From: Elioraea tepida
Lineage (GTDB): Bacteria; Pseudomonadota; Alphaproteobacteria; Acetobacterales; Acetobacteraceae
DNA: 64,000 bases
Direction of reading: 5' to 3'
Assembly (NCBI RefSeq): GCF_019203965.1
Contig: NZ_CP076448.1
Coordinates: 2,805,001 to 2,869,000, forward strand
Shown here: positions 36,782-45,214 of the stretch, one piece after another
Layout of the letters: the number at the start of each line of letters is the position of its first letter
Numbering within the stretch: position 1 is the first letter of the stretch
Program-made: the position numbers and the translations under genes
The notes under the pieces: generated by a model
Told to the model about the DNA's origin: nothing
Database searches by the model: none
The model's input: the letters and a program-made list of their open reading frames with translations, nothing else

Positions 36782-37509
36782 GCGACGGGGACGGGCTCGC
36801 GGCCCTCTGGGTCTATCTCGCGGCCGATCCGCTCGCAGCGCTCGCCGCCACGCTGCTCGCCTGGCTCGCCGGGCTGAAGGCGCACACCGCGGCCCGGGGA
36901 AGCCCGCTCGTCAACCCCGTGCTCGTCGCGGTGGTGATCCTCGCAGGCCTGTTGCTCGCGGCAGGCATTTCCTACGCGGAGTACTTCGCCGGGGCACAGT
37001 TCGTGCATTTCCTTCTCGGGCCGGCGACGGTCGCCCTCGCCGTGCCGCTCTACCGCCATTGGTCGCTCGTGCGCTCATCGACGCTTGCGATCCTCTTCTC
37101 GATGCTCGTCGGAAGCGCTTTCGCCGTCGCCGCAGCGCTCGCTCTTGGTGTCGCGTTCGGCGCACCGATGGCCGTTCTCGCCTCGCTCGCGCCGAAATCC
37201 GTCACCACGCCGGTGGCGATGGGGATCGCCGAGCGGATCGGCGGCCTGCCGTCGCTGACAGCGGTGGTGGTGATTCTTTCGGGAATTGCCGGCGCGACGC
37301 TGGGCACGGTGACGCTGAATCTGGCGCGCGTGCGTGACTGGCGCGCCCGCGGGCTTGCCATGGGCACGGCGGCGCACGGCATCGGCACCGCGCGCGCGCT
37401 TTCGGTGAACGAGACCGCGGGCGCCTTCAGCGGGCTTGCCATGGCGCTGAACGCGCTCGCCACAGCGCTCGCTCTGCCGCTTCTGTGGCGGCTGTTCGCC
37501 TCAGGATGA
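36778..37509 (+). CDS. lrgB: CidB/LrgB family membrane protein
   Basis: A 243-aa polytopic membrane protein, partner of LrgA. Family features: LVNPVLVAVVILAG, YFAGAQFVHFLLGPATVALAVPLY and LAPKSVTTPVAMGIAERIGGLPSL, the last being the signature of the LrgB family. AMGTAAHGIGTARAL also matches. With LrgA, forms the final part of a four-gene series starting at yhhQ with overlapping ends. Its last 9 nt overlap, on the opposite strand, the end of the phytase-like gene. Confidence 0.93.
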   Translation: MSDGDGLAALWVYLAADPLAALAATLLAWLAGLKAHTAARGSPLVNPVLVAVVILAGLLLAAGISYAEYFAGAQFVHFLLGPATVALAVPLYRHWSLVRSSTLAILFSMLVGSAFAVAAALALGVAFGAPMAVLASLAPKSVTTPVAMGIAERIGGLPSLTAVVVILSGIAGATLGTVTLNLARVRDWRARGLAMGTAAHGIGTARALSVNETAGAFSGLAMALNALATALALPLLWRLFASG

Positions 37510-38472
37510 GGCGAGCGCCAACCGCTCGAGCCGGAACAGGACGAGAAGGTTCCGCTGCAGGAACGAGAAATTGTCGTCGGAGACGAGCAGGACATCGAGC
37601 GCGCCGTCCGCCGCCTCGGCCACCGCGAGCCCCTCGTAGTTGTCGGCAAGGAGCGGGGCCGCGAGCTCCGCAAGCACGCGCGGGGCGAGCTCGGGCAGCT
37701 CGAGCGCCCTTGCCGGGAGCCAGGCGACCCGGCAGGAGAAGCCCGCAAGTAGGCTCGCACGACGCTCGAGAACGAGCGCGCCGCCGCCCGGAAGCCCGGC
37801 GGCATCGACGGCGGCGAAGTCGGGGCTCGGGCGGTAGCGACGCTCAACCCAGGCCCTGCCGTCGCCGCTGCCGATCCAGGCCGGAGCGGTGCCGTCCTCA
37901 GCGACGGCTTCGGCGATCGCAAGCAGGCGGCCGTCGGCAAGCGCGGTCAGGCTCTCGAGCCCGGCGTTCGGCGGAAGCGCTGCGATCCCGGGAGGAGCGG
38001 GAAAGGGAAGCCCCGGCCCCTTCGGTGAGTCGAACACCCGCAGCCGGTGCCAACGCTCGAAGGCGACCAGCAGACGTCCGTCGGGCAGTCGAGCGAGCGC
38101 CTCCGCGTCGCCCTCACGGCCGGCCGAAAGGCGCCGTCCGTTGCTGTCGCGCATCGGCAGGAGTGTTGCTCCGTCGAGGCCGACGAGCCTCTCCTCCGGG
38201 TCGCGCTGCAAGCGCGCGCTGAGCCAGTGCGCCTGGTCGGTGACGGCGAGGATCGCACCATCCGGCTCGAGCAGCAGGCCCGAGAAGCCGCCGAACGCAC
38301 GGTCGGGCGCGGCAAGGGCGAGCGCGCCGCGGAACAAGAGCGGCCCAATCCGGTCGAGCCCCGGATCAGCCTCCGAGAGGGGCAGGCCGCGCGCGGAGAG
38401 AGCGACCGCACCCGCCCGGGCCGCCGCAATCGCCGCCGGCGCGGCGAGAAGGGCGCGTCGTGTGAGCCTCAG
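37501..38472 (-). CDS. Phytase-like (esterase-like) exported protein with apparent CTG start
   Basis: Exported beta-propeller protein of about 323 aa resembling the esterase-like activity of phytase family (PF13449). Evidence: [62 protein letters not shown] and [11 protein letters not shown] with DDNFSF near the end. Upstream of a TTG at 38337 the frame continues through [19 protein letters not shown] to a Tat-type signal ([19 protein letters not shown]). The only plausible start for that is a CTG at 38472 which overlaps the cobT stop as CTGA, like the usual ATGA couplings here. Starting at the TTG would delete the signal and the first propeller strand. The last 9 nt overlap lrgB, convergent. 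Confidence 0.8.
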   Translation of the reverse strand: MRLTRRALLAAPAAIAAARAGAVALSARGLPLSEADPGLDRIGPLLFRGALALAAPDRAFGGFSGLLLEPDGAILAVTDQAHWLSARLQRDPEERLVGLDGATLLPMRDSNGRRLSAGREGDAEALARLPDGRLLVAFERWHRLRVFDSPKGPGLPFPAPPGIAALPPNAGLESLTALADGRLLAIAEAVAEDGTAPAWIGSGDGRAWVERRYRPSPDFAAVDAAGLPGGGALVLERRASLLAGFSCRVAWLPARALELPELAPRVLAELAAPLLADNYEGLAVAEAADGALDVLLVSDDNFSFLQRNLLVLFRLERLALASS

Positions 38473-40352
38473 GCGACCAGCGCCGCGTGCTCGGCCGCAG
38501 CCCGGTGCCAGGCCTCGGCCGCGTCCTCGTCGAACAGCTCGGCGAGCTTCTTCATCATCGTGCCGCCGAGCTCCTCGGCATCGACGATGGTCACCGCGCG
38601 CCGGTAGTAGCGCGTCACGTCATGGCCGATGCCGATGGCCGTGACCTCGACCTGACGGTCGCGCTCGATCCGGCGGATCACGTCGCGCAGGTGGCGCTCA
38701 AGATAGTTCCCGGGGTTGACCGAGAGCGTGCTGTCATCGACCGGGGCGCCATCGGAGATCACCATCAGGATACGCCGGTGTTCGGGGCGAGCGGCAAGCC
38801 GGCGCCAGGCCCACTCCAGCGCCTCGCCGTCGATGTTCTCCTTGAGAAGGCCCTCGCGGAGCATGAGCCCGAGATTGCGCCGCGCCCGGCGCCAGGGCTG
38901 GTCGGCCGCCTTGTAGATGATGTGGCGGAGGTCGTTCAGCCGGCCCGGGTTGCGGCGCTTTCCCTCCTGGACCCACTTCTCGCGGCTCTGCCCGCCCTTC
39001 CAGGCGCGGGTGGTGAAGCCGAGGATCTCGACCTTGACGCCGCAGCGCTCGAGCGTGCGGGCCAGGATATCGGCGCTCATCGCGGCGACCGTGATCGGAC
39101 GGCCGCGCATCGAGCCGGAGTTGTCGATCAGAAGCGTGACCACCGTGTCGCGGAACTCGGTGTCGCGCTCGCGCTTGTAAGAGAGCGAGTGTGTGGGGTT
39201 GGCGACCACCCGGGCGAGGCGGGAGACGTCGAGCAGCCCTTCCTCGAGGTCGAACTCCCACGAGCGCGACTGCTGCGCGAGCAGACGCCGCTGCAGCCGG
39301 TTGGCGAGTTTCGACACGACTCCCTGCAGGTGCTGAAGCTGCTGGTCGAGCTGGCTGCGCAGGCGCGTGAGCTCGTCGGCATCGCACAGCTCCTCGGCGG
39401 AGACCTCCTCGTCGAACTGGCGCGTATAGGCTTCGTAGCGCGCCTGGGGTTCGCCCTGCTCGCGCTCCCTCCGGACCTGAGGCCCGGCGGGCCGATCATC
39501 CCCCTCGGCGGCCGCTCCCTCCTCCTCTTCCTGCTCGACGCTCTCCGCCGCCTGGGCCTCTCCCTCCGCCTCCTCCTCGCGGGCGCCTGGCATGCTCTCC
39601 GCCTCGGCCGACGAGCCGGCGCTCTCGGTCTCCTCGCTCTGCGCGCTTTCCTCCTGGGCTCCCTGCTCGTCCTCCCCCTGCGTGGCCTCCTGGTCGGCTT
39701 CGGCCTCCTCCTCCGCGAGGTCGAGAGCGGCAAGCAGCCGGCGCGATGCGCGGGCGAAGGCGTCCTGGTCGTCGAGCGACTCCTTGAGCCCTGAAAGCGC
39801 GTCGAGCGCCTTCTGCGGCAGGGCCTGGCGCCACAGCTCGACAATGCCGCGCGCCGCCTCCGGCAGCTTCTCGCCGGTCATCGCCTCGCGGGCGAGAAGC
39901 TCGATCGCCTTGGCGATGGGGAGCTGCTCGCGCCGCGTCATCCGGTCGAGACCGTCCGCCTCGCACTCCTCGCGAAGCCTTGCGCGCAGATTGGCGGCGA
40001 CGCCCTCCATCTGCCGCGCGCCGAGCGCCTCCACCCGGGCCTGGGCGAGCAGGTCGTAGACCTCGCGCGCCTCGCGACGCTGCGGCTGGCGCCGCCCGTG
40101 CAGCGCCTCGTCGTGATGGCGGAGCCTGAGCGCCATCGCATCCGCCGCGCCCCGGATCCGCGCCCTTTCGGCCGCCGGCAGTGCCCGCGACGGCACCGGC
40201 AGCCGGGCCCGCCTGCCGGCAAGACCCGGCGGCCCCGGCTGGAAGGCGACATCGACATCGCCGCGCTTGGCAACCGCACGCAGCGCGCTCGCCGTGGCCC
40301 GGCGGAACTCCTCGGCGCGCGTGCTGTCGCGTTGGGTCGGCGGCGTGGGCAT
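38469..40352 (-). CDS. cobT: Aerobic cobaltochelatase subunit CobT
   Basis: Large subunit of the ATP-dependent cobaltochelatase that inserts Co into hydrogenobyrinate diamide in aerobic B12 synthesis (627 aa). An N-terminal helical region, then a long acidic Glu/Ala/Gln-rich linker (about residues 215-320), then a von Willebrand A domain with MIDAS motif DNSGSMRG and a downstream [27 protein letters not shown] and [20 protein letters not shown] are family-typical. The ATG at 40352 was preferred to 40391 because the longer form overlaps cobS. It lies 10 nt after cobS, and its stop overlaps the phytase-like gene. CobN is not in the window. Confidence 0.95.
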   Translation of the reverse strand: MPTPPTQRDSTRAEEFRRATASALRAVAKRGDVDVAFQPGPPGLAGRRARLPVPSRALPAAERARIRGAADAMALRLRHHDEALHGRRQPQRREAREVYDLLAQARVEALGARQMEGVAANLRARLREECEADGLDRMTRREQLPIAKAIELLAREAMTGEKLPEAARGIVELWRQALPQKALDALSGLKESLDDQDAFARASRRLLAALDLAEEEAEADQEATQGEDEQGAQEESAQSEETESAGSSAEAESMPGAREEEAEGEAQAAESVEQEEEEGAAAEGDDRPAGPQVRREREQGEPQARYEAYTRQFDEEVSAEELCDADELTRLRSQLDQQLQHLQGVVSKLANRLQRRLLAQQSRSWEFDLEEGLLDVSRLARVVANPTHSLSYKRERDTEFRDTVVTLLIDNSGSMRGRPITVAAMSADILARTLERCGVKVEILGFTTRAWKGGQSREKWVQEGKRRNPGRLNDLRHIIYKAADQPWRRARRNLGLMLREGLLKENIDGEALEWAWRRLAARPEHRRILMVISDGAPVDDSTLSVNPGNYLERHLRDVIRRIERDRQVEVTAIGIGHDVTRYYRRAVTIVDAEELGGTMMKKLAELFDEDAAEAWHRAAAEHAALVA

Positions 40353-40362
40353 CTCGGTCGGT

Positions 40363-41373
40363 TCAGGCGGCGCGGCGCGGTCCCGCCCCAAGGGGAAGCT
40401 CCTCGTTGAAGCAGCGCTGGTAATACTCGGCCACGGTCGCCCGCTCCGCCTCGTCGCACTTGTTGAGGAAGGTGACGCGGAAGGCGAAGGCGACGTCGCC
40501 GAAGATCCTCGCGTTCTCCGCCCAGGTGATGACGGTGCGCGGGCTCATCACCGTCGAGATGTCGCCGTTGATGAAGCCCGCCCGCGTCAGGTCTGCGAGT
40601 GCCACCATCGCGGCGATCCGCTTCCGCGCGGCGCTGTCATTGGCCGGGATCCCGAGCTTGGCGGCGACGATCTCGGTCTCCTGCTCGTGCGGCAGATAGT
40701 TCAGGGTGGCGACGATGTTCCAGCGGTCCATCTGCCCCTGGTTGATCTGCTGCGTGCCGTGGTAGAGCCCCGTGGTGTCGCCGAGGCCCACCGTGTTCGC
40801 GGTGGCGAACAGGCGGAACGCCGGGTGCGGGCGGATCACCCGGTTCTGGTCGAGCAGCGTCAGCTTGCCCTCGACCTCGAGCACGCGCTGGATCACGAAC
40901 ATCACGTCCGGCCTGCCGGCGTCATACTCGTCGAACACGAGTGCGCAGGGGTGCTGCAGCGCCCAAGGCAGGATCCCTTCACGGAACTCCGTCACCTGCT
41001 TGCCGTCGCGCAGCACGATCGCATCCTTGCCGATCAGGTCGATGCGGCTGATGTGGCTGTCGAGATTGACGCGGATGCAGGGCCAGTTGAGGCGGGCGGC
41101 GACCTGCTCGATATGGGTCGACTTGCCGGTGCCGTGGTAGCCCTGGATCATCACCCGGCGATTGAAGGCGAAGCCGGCGAGGATCGCGAGCGTGGTCTCG
41201 CGGTCGAACCGGTAGGCGTCGTCGATGTCGGGCACATGCTCGGTGCGCACGCTGAAGGCCGGCACCTCCATGTCGGAGGGGAAGCCGAACACCTCGCCCG
41301 CCTTCACGGTCATGTCGGGAAGGTCGATCGCCGAGGTGGGGCGAAGGTCGGCCAACTGGGTCACCTTGTTCAT
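40363..41373 (-). CDS. cobS: Aerobic cobaltochelatase subunit CobS
   Basis: AAA+ ATPase of 336 aa, partner of CobT and CobN. Walker [10 protein letters not shown] at residues 78-86, Walker B LVFDEYD about 143-151, sensor-1 Asn in [31 protein letters not shown] at the N-terminus and [22 protein letters not shown] are typical of CobS. Forms ring complexes with CobT that drive metal insertion by CobN. First gene of the cobS-cobT-phytase-like series; the J-domain protein gene lies 74 nt further upstream on the same strand. Confidence 0.96.
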   Translation of the reverse strand: MNKVTQLADLRPTSAIDLPDMTVKAGEVFGFPSDMEVPAFSVRTEHVPDIDDAYRFDRETTLAILAGFAFNRRVMIQGYHGTGKSTHIEQVAARLNWPCIRVNLDSHISRIDLIGKDAIVLRDGKQVTEFREGILPWALQHPCALVFDEYDAGRPDVMFVIQRVLEVEGKLTLLDQNRVIRPHPAFRLFATANTVGLGDTTGLYHGTQQINQGQMDRWNIVATLNYLPHEQETEIVAAKLGIPANDSAARKRIAAMVALADLTRAGFINGDISTVMSPRTVITWAENARIFGDVAFAFRVTFLNKCDEAERATVAEYYQRCFNEELPLGAGPRRAA

Positions 41374-41447
41374 GCGCGTGTCTACTCTCTCCGATAAGGC
41401 CCCAGATTAGACCCCGGCGGCGCGGTTGCGAAGGCCGGCCGCGCGCC

Positions 41448-42035
41448 TCACGCGCCTCGGGCCGGAAGGGCACGGATCAGCGTGGTGTAGGCGGCGTTGA
41501 TGGTCTTGAGCCGGTCCTCGGCGGCCTTGTCGCCGCTGTTCGCGTCGGGGTGGAAGCGTTTGGCGAGGGCCTTGTAGGCGCGCTTGACGTCGTCGCGCGT
41601 CACCGGCCAGGCGAGCTCGAGGGTCGCGAGCGGGCCGCGCAGCTCGGCCGGCGCCTCCGGCCTGTCCTGGCGCGGGCTACGCCTGCCCCTGCCGAGGGCG
41701 TCGAACGGGTCGATGATCCGCTCGTCCGCCCCGAGGCCGAGCCGGCCGAGCGGCCAGGTCGGGCGACGCCATGTGGTGTCGCGGCGCATCTCGGCCTCGA
41801 TCTCGCCCGGGCTCATGCCCTTGTAGTAGTCCCAGGCGCGGTTGTATTCGCGTACGTGGTCAAGGCAGAACCAGTAGTAGTCGGTGAGATTCCGGCGCGA
41901 TTTCGGCGCCCGGAAGCCGCCATGCGCGGCGCAGCCGGGATGGTCGCAGACACGGTTCGGGTCGTCCGTCTGCGGGATCTCGGCCCGCAGTCGGGAACGG
42001 GAGGAGCCATGGCTTCGCGGTGCGCCGCTGCGCAT
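41448..42035 (-). CDS. J-domain (DnaJ-like) protein
   Basis: A 195-aa protein with a C-terminal J domain: [48 protein letters not shown], including the HPD tripeptide that activates Hsp70. The N-terminal part has a CDHPGC metal-like motif and the conserved block [29 protein letters not shown], found in alphaproteobacterial homologues. Start ATG 42035 follows AAGAGA; a longer frame upstream overlaps bolA and is rejected. It diverges from bolA, a pairing frequently seen. Likely a co-chaperone with a specialised client. Confidence 0.9.
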   Translation of the reverse strand: MRSGAPRSHGSSRSRLRAEIPQTDDPNRVCDHPGCAAHGGFRAPKSRRNLTDYYWFCLDHVREYNRAWDYYKGMSPGEIEAEMRRDTTWRRPTWPLGRLGLGADERIIDPFDALGRGRRSPRQDRPEAPAELRGPLATLELAWPVTRDDVKRAYKALAKRFHPDANSGDKAAEDRLKTINAAYTTLIRALPARGA

Positions 42036-42094
42036 TCGTCTCTTATGGCCACGGCTCCGGTGGGTGGCAAGGCGAAGGCGGGGAGGTGAAGCGG

Positions 42095-42412
42095 ATGGGA
42101 GGCACACGCGCGGAGCGGATCACGGCCGCGCTTGAGGCGGGGCTTGCTCCGGCGACGGTGACCGTGGTCGATGACAGCGCCCGGCACGCAGGTCATGCAG
42201 GCAATCCCGACGGCGGAGGCGAGACGCATTATCTCGTCCATGTCGTCTCGCCGCGTTTCGCTGGCCTCGGCAGGGTGGCACGGCACCGGCTGGTCAATGG
42301 GCTTCTCGGCCCCGAGTTCGCGACCGGCCTGCATGCTCTGAGCCTTCGTCTCGAGACGCCCGAAGAGGCCGCCCGGAGGCAGCGCCCCGACGGAAAGAAC
42401 GACTCGGTCTGA
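42095..42412 (+). CDS. BolA family protein
   Basis: A 105-aa BolA-type protein that with monothiol glutaredoxins forms [2Fe-2S] complexes and can act in transcription or iron sensing. The fold is seen in [61 protein letters not shown] and [11 protein letters not shown]. The [H/S] iron-ligand regions include the invariant His in [19 protein letters not shown] upstream of ATG 42095 is a good ribosome site. Divergent from the J-domain gene with a 59-nt gap. Confidence 0.92.
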   Translation: MGGTRAERITAALEAGLAPATVTVVDDSARHAGHAGNPDGGGETHYLVHVVSPRFAGLGRVARHRLVNGLLGPEFATGLHALSLRLETPEEAARRQRPDGKNDSV

Positions 42413-42468
42413 AGCAACGTCCCATTAAATGATCCCGGTCACACTGCGCGCACACGGAGGAGTTCCCA

Positions 42469-42810
42469 ATGGCGCGCAGCACCCTGATCAACCGCAACAT
42501 CGTCGCCGAGCGTGGCCGCACCTCGATGCGCCTGGAACCCGAGCTGTGGGACGCGCTGGCCGAGATCTGCCGCCGCGAGCGCACCACACCGTCGGAGCTC
42601 TGCCGGCGGATCGAGAGGATGGGCCTGAAGGGCGGCCGTACCTCGGCGATGCGGGTGTTCGTGCTGCAGTATTTCCGTGCCGCCGCGACGGAGGAGGGGC
42701 ATATCGCCGCGGGCCACGGTATGCTCGACCATTCCCGCCCCGCCGGCAACGGGTCGGGGCGCCGCGCCACGCCGTTGCCGGCGTTCATGTCGGGAAGCGC
42801 GGCCGAATAG
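42469..42810 (+). CDS. Ribbon-helix-helix domain protein
   Basis: A 113-aa protein with an N-terminal RHH-type DNA-binding fold (RHH_4 type): STLINRNIVAERGRTSMRLEPELWDALAEICRRERTTPSELCRRIE. The first strand RTSMRLEP would contact DNA in a dimer. The C-terminal part is flexible and basic. Start ATG 42469 with GGAGGAGTTCCC upstream. A transcription factor role is likely, its target unknown. No partner toxin gene follows, so it is not a toxin-antitoxin module. Confidence 0.8.
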   Translation: MARSTLINRNIVAERGRTSMRLEPELWDALAEICRRERTTPSELCRRIERMGLKGGRTSAMRVFVLQYFRAAATEEGHIAAGHGMLDHSRPAGNGSGRRATPLPAFMSGSAAE

Positions 42811-42847
42811 GTCCCGCTTCCTCTCCCTCCCAGTCCTCCCGCCTCGC

Positions 42848-43462
42848 TTACTCCGCCCCGGTGGTCTTCGCCGGGGCGGGCGTGCGTGTCGAGAAGGCAG
42901 GCCAGCGCCGCGCGACGACCGGCCCGTCCGCCGCGTAGGCGTGGCAGGTGTTCAGCAGGGGCGGCGGCCTGGTCGGGTCCTGCGGGCGTGAGCGACGCAC
43001 CACCGAGAGCGTCTGGAAGGCCACGGTGGCCATCGGCCCGAGGAGCTCGACAAGGTGCGTGCAGCCGCGCACGCCGCCGACCACCTCCCTGACCTTCCCG
43101 CTCCAGCCTGGACCGATCCGGAGGCCGGCGAGACGCGCGAAGTTCGGCGTGACGTCGGGGCAGATCGCGTAAGGTGCGAACTCGGTGCTCGCCTCGCAGG
43201 CATGGACGACCATGTCCTCGTCCACCGTCAGGCGCATCAGCATCCCGTGCAGCTTCTCGCCCGGGCGTATCTCGCCCCGGTCCTCGTTGGCGAAGGCGTA
43301 GGTCTTCGTGTCGGCGAGCGAGGCCTCGATGTCGAAGAGCCCGTCCTCGCGGCGATAGCCCTCGATGACGATCGTGCGCGTGTGCAGCTTCTCGCGTGGC
43401 TTCGGCGGGCTCAGCGGCATCGGCCGGCGCGTCGGCGTGGGGACATGGCTTGCATATCGCAC
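42848..43462 (-). CDS. DUF2889 domain protein
   Basis: A 204-aa protein of the DUF2889 family, which is widespread in proteobacteria. The core LHTRTIVIEGYRREDGLFDIEASLADTKTYAF, DRGEIRPGEKLHGMLMRLTVDEDMVVHACEASTEFAPYAIC, and CTHLVELLGPMATVAFQTL are conserved. No signal peptide. No function is known for the family. The start ATG is at 43462; another ATG at residue 15 is possible. It lies between the RHH gene (convergent) and flhG, and has no obvious link to flagella. Confidence 0.85.
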   Translation of the reverse strand: MRYASHVPTPTRRPMPLSPPKPREKLHTRTIVIEGYRREDGLFDIEASLADTKTYAFANEDRGEIRPGEKLHGMLMRLTVDEDMVVHACEASTEFAPYAICPDVTPNFARLAGLRIGPGWSGKVREVVGGVRGCTHLVELLGPMATVAFQTLSVVRRSRPQDPTRPPPLLNTCHAYAADGPVVARRWPAFSTRTPAPAKTTGAE

Positions 43463-43485
43463 GCGCCGCGATCGGTCGCCAGCGG

Positions 43486-44271
43486 TCAGGGAGCGAGAAG
43501 CGCGGCAAGCGCCCGGAGGTCGGACGCCGCCTCCGCCGTCGGGTGCCGGGTCAGGAACGGCACCTGGCGCCGGATCGCCTCGGCGACGCGCGCGTCACGG
43601 CGCACCACGCCCGCGAGCGGCGGGCTCTCCTTCAGAAAGGTCTCGGAGGCCTTCCGGAGCGTTGCCCATGTGCGCTCGCCAGAGAGCTGGGAGACGGCCA
43701 TGTTGACCACTACGCGCCGGTCACCGCCCGGCCGGTCGAGGGCGGCGAGCTTGAGGCAGGCATAGGCGTCGGTCAGCGCCGTCGGCTCCTCGGTGGTGAC
43801 GACGAGCAGCGTGTCGGCGAACGCCGCGAGCCGCCGCGCGGTGCGGTCGAGCCCAGCACCGATGTCAAGCACCACGTGATCGTAGCCGCGGGCGCCGGAG
43901 AGTCCCGTGAGGATCGTCTCGAACTGAGACTCGGCCAGAGCGGCGAGAGCGCCCGAGCCCGAGCGCCCGGCGAGAACCGAGAATCCGGCGTCGGGCACCG
44001 GGGTGGCGAGCGCTTCCACGCGTTCGCCGCGGAGCAGGCCGGTGACATCGCGGGTGACGGAGAGGCCGATCTGCACATCGACATTGGCAAGCCCGAGATC
44101 GCCGTCGACCAGCAGAACCTGCCGGCGGCGTTCGGCGAGCGCCTGCGACAGCGAGATGGCAAGCCAGGTCTTGCCCACGCCGCCCTTGCCGGAGGCGATT
44201 GCGATCAGCCGCCCCGCCGGGCGTGGCGGAGCCTCGAAGGCCGGGGCGGCGAGAGCGGCGCGCGCGGTCAT
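43486..44271 (-). CDS. flhG: FlhG/MinD-type ATPase (flagellar number regulator)
   Basis: Deviant-Walker ATPase of 261 aa. The P-loop SGKGGVGKTWLA (SxKGGxGKT) follows a short N-terminal extension. LLVDGDLGLANVDVQIGL is the MinD-family Switch I region. Downstream are DIGAGLDRTARRL and TTEEPTALTDAYACLK, typical of FleN/FlhG (YlxH). It opposes FlhF and controls the number and site of flagella at the membrane. It is the last gene of the fliF operon, 15 nt after flhF. The N-terminal DQAxxLR activator helix of classic FlhG is not evident, as in other alphaproteobacterial members. Confidence 0.88.
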   Translation of the reverse strand: MTARAALAAPAFEAPPRPAGRLIAIASGKGGVGKTWLAISLSQALAERRRQVLLVDGDLGLANVDVQIGLSVTRDVTGLLRGERVEALATPVPDAGFSVLAGRSGSGALAALAESQFETILTGLSGARGYDHVVLDIGAGLDRTARRLAAFADTLLVVTTEEPTALTDAYACLKLAALDRPGGDRRVVVNMAVSQLSGERTWATLRKASETFLKESPPLAGVVRRDARVAEAIRRQVPFLTRHPTAEAASDLRALAALLAP

Positions 44272-44286
44272 CGATTGTCCCTCCTC

Positions 44287-45210
44287 TCAGGCTGCGGCGC
44301 GGGTCTGGCGTGATGCGGGGGCGGCCATGAGCCGTGCGGCGAGCGCCTCCGCCGTCATCGCGCCGAGCCCGTCGGCGGCTCCCGGTCCCGTGCCGGCTTC
44401 CGCGACCGCAAGCCCGCCGGCATGGGCGGCAGCGGGGAGGGCGCCCACGCGTCGGGCGATGTCGAACCGTGTGGCGACCACGTGCCGCGCTCCTGTCTCG
44501 GCCAGAGCCTCGGCCGCCTCCGCCGCCTCGGCAGCGTCCATGCCGGCGGCGAGGACGACCGCCACCGCGGCGCCCGAGGCGGCGGCGAGAGCGGCGATCT
44601 CCTCGCGTTCTGCGGGGTCGAACGGGTCAATCCCCGCGGTGTCGATCAGCGTCGGCTCGTCCGTGCGCACGGCGAGAGCGCGCAGCACCGTCGCGGGATG
44701 GGGGGCGGCGATCAGGTCGAGGCCGAGCAGCCGGGTGAAGGCGGCGAGCTGCTCCACCGCACCCGTGCGCCGCCCGTCGGCCGCGATCACGCGCGGCGTG
44801 CGCCCGGCGAGCCGCAGGCGCGTGGCGAGCTTGGCGACGGTGAGGGTCTTGCCCGAGCCGGGCGGTCCGACCACGAGCAGGGTGCTGCCGCGCCCGAGCG
44901 GCAGCTTCTCGAACCGGAGATGGGTCGACAGCGCCGCCGCGAGATCGGGGCCTGAGGCGAGCGCGGCGCGAAGCCGCTCGGGCACGCCGTGCGCGGCGAG
45001 CGCGGCCGCGACCGCCGGGTCGCCGGCCGGGCGAACCGGCTGGAGCGGCGCGACTGGTGCGGGCTCGACCTCCGGCTCGGCGGCCGCGGTGAGCTCGATC
45101 CCCTCGGCCACCCGGCGCGTGCCCAGGATCAACGCCTCGGCGCCGAGCTCGGCGCGGGCCGCCGCCATGGCGGCGGCGGCGGTGCGGGCCCGGAAGACGC
45201 GGATTCGCAT
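44287..45210 (-). CDS. flhF: SRP-like GTPase FlhF
   Basis: Flagellar-placement GTPase of 307 aa. Begins MRIRVFRARTAAAAMAAARAELGAEALILGTRRV, the B domain typical of FlhF. The G domain carries VVGPPGSGKTLTVAKLA (G1), RRTGAVEQLA (G2) and LIDTAGIDPFD in the G3 position, where the usual Arg of DTAGR is replaced by Ile, so GTP hydrolysis may be altered. TRFD takes the place of the TKxD specificity motif. 4 nt after flhA and followed by flhG; together they set flagellar position and number. Confidence 0.87.
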   Translation of the reverse strand: MRIRVFRARTAAAAMAAARAELGAEALILGTRRVAEGIELTAAAEPEVEPAPVAPLQPVRPAGDPAVAAALAAHGVPERLRAALASGPDLAAALSTHLRFEKLPLGRGSTLLVVGPPGSGKTLTVAKLATRLRLAGRTPRVIAADGRRTGAVEQLAAFTRLLGLDLIAAPHPATVLRALAVRTDEPTLIDTAGIDPFDPAEREEIAALAAASGAAVAVVLAAGMDAAEAAEAAEALAETGARHVVATRFDIARRVGALPAAAHAGGLAVAEAGTGPGAADGLGAMTAEALAARLMAAPASRQTRAAA

Positions 45211-45214
45211 CGTC

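Noticed and set aside
42469-42810. RHH protein as an antitoxin
   Set aside because: No toxin-sized gene overlaps or follows on the same strand; the next gene is convergent DUF2889.
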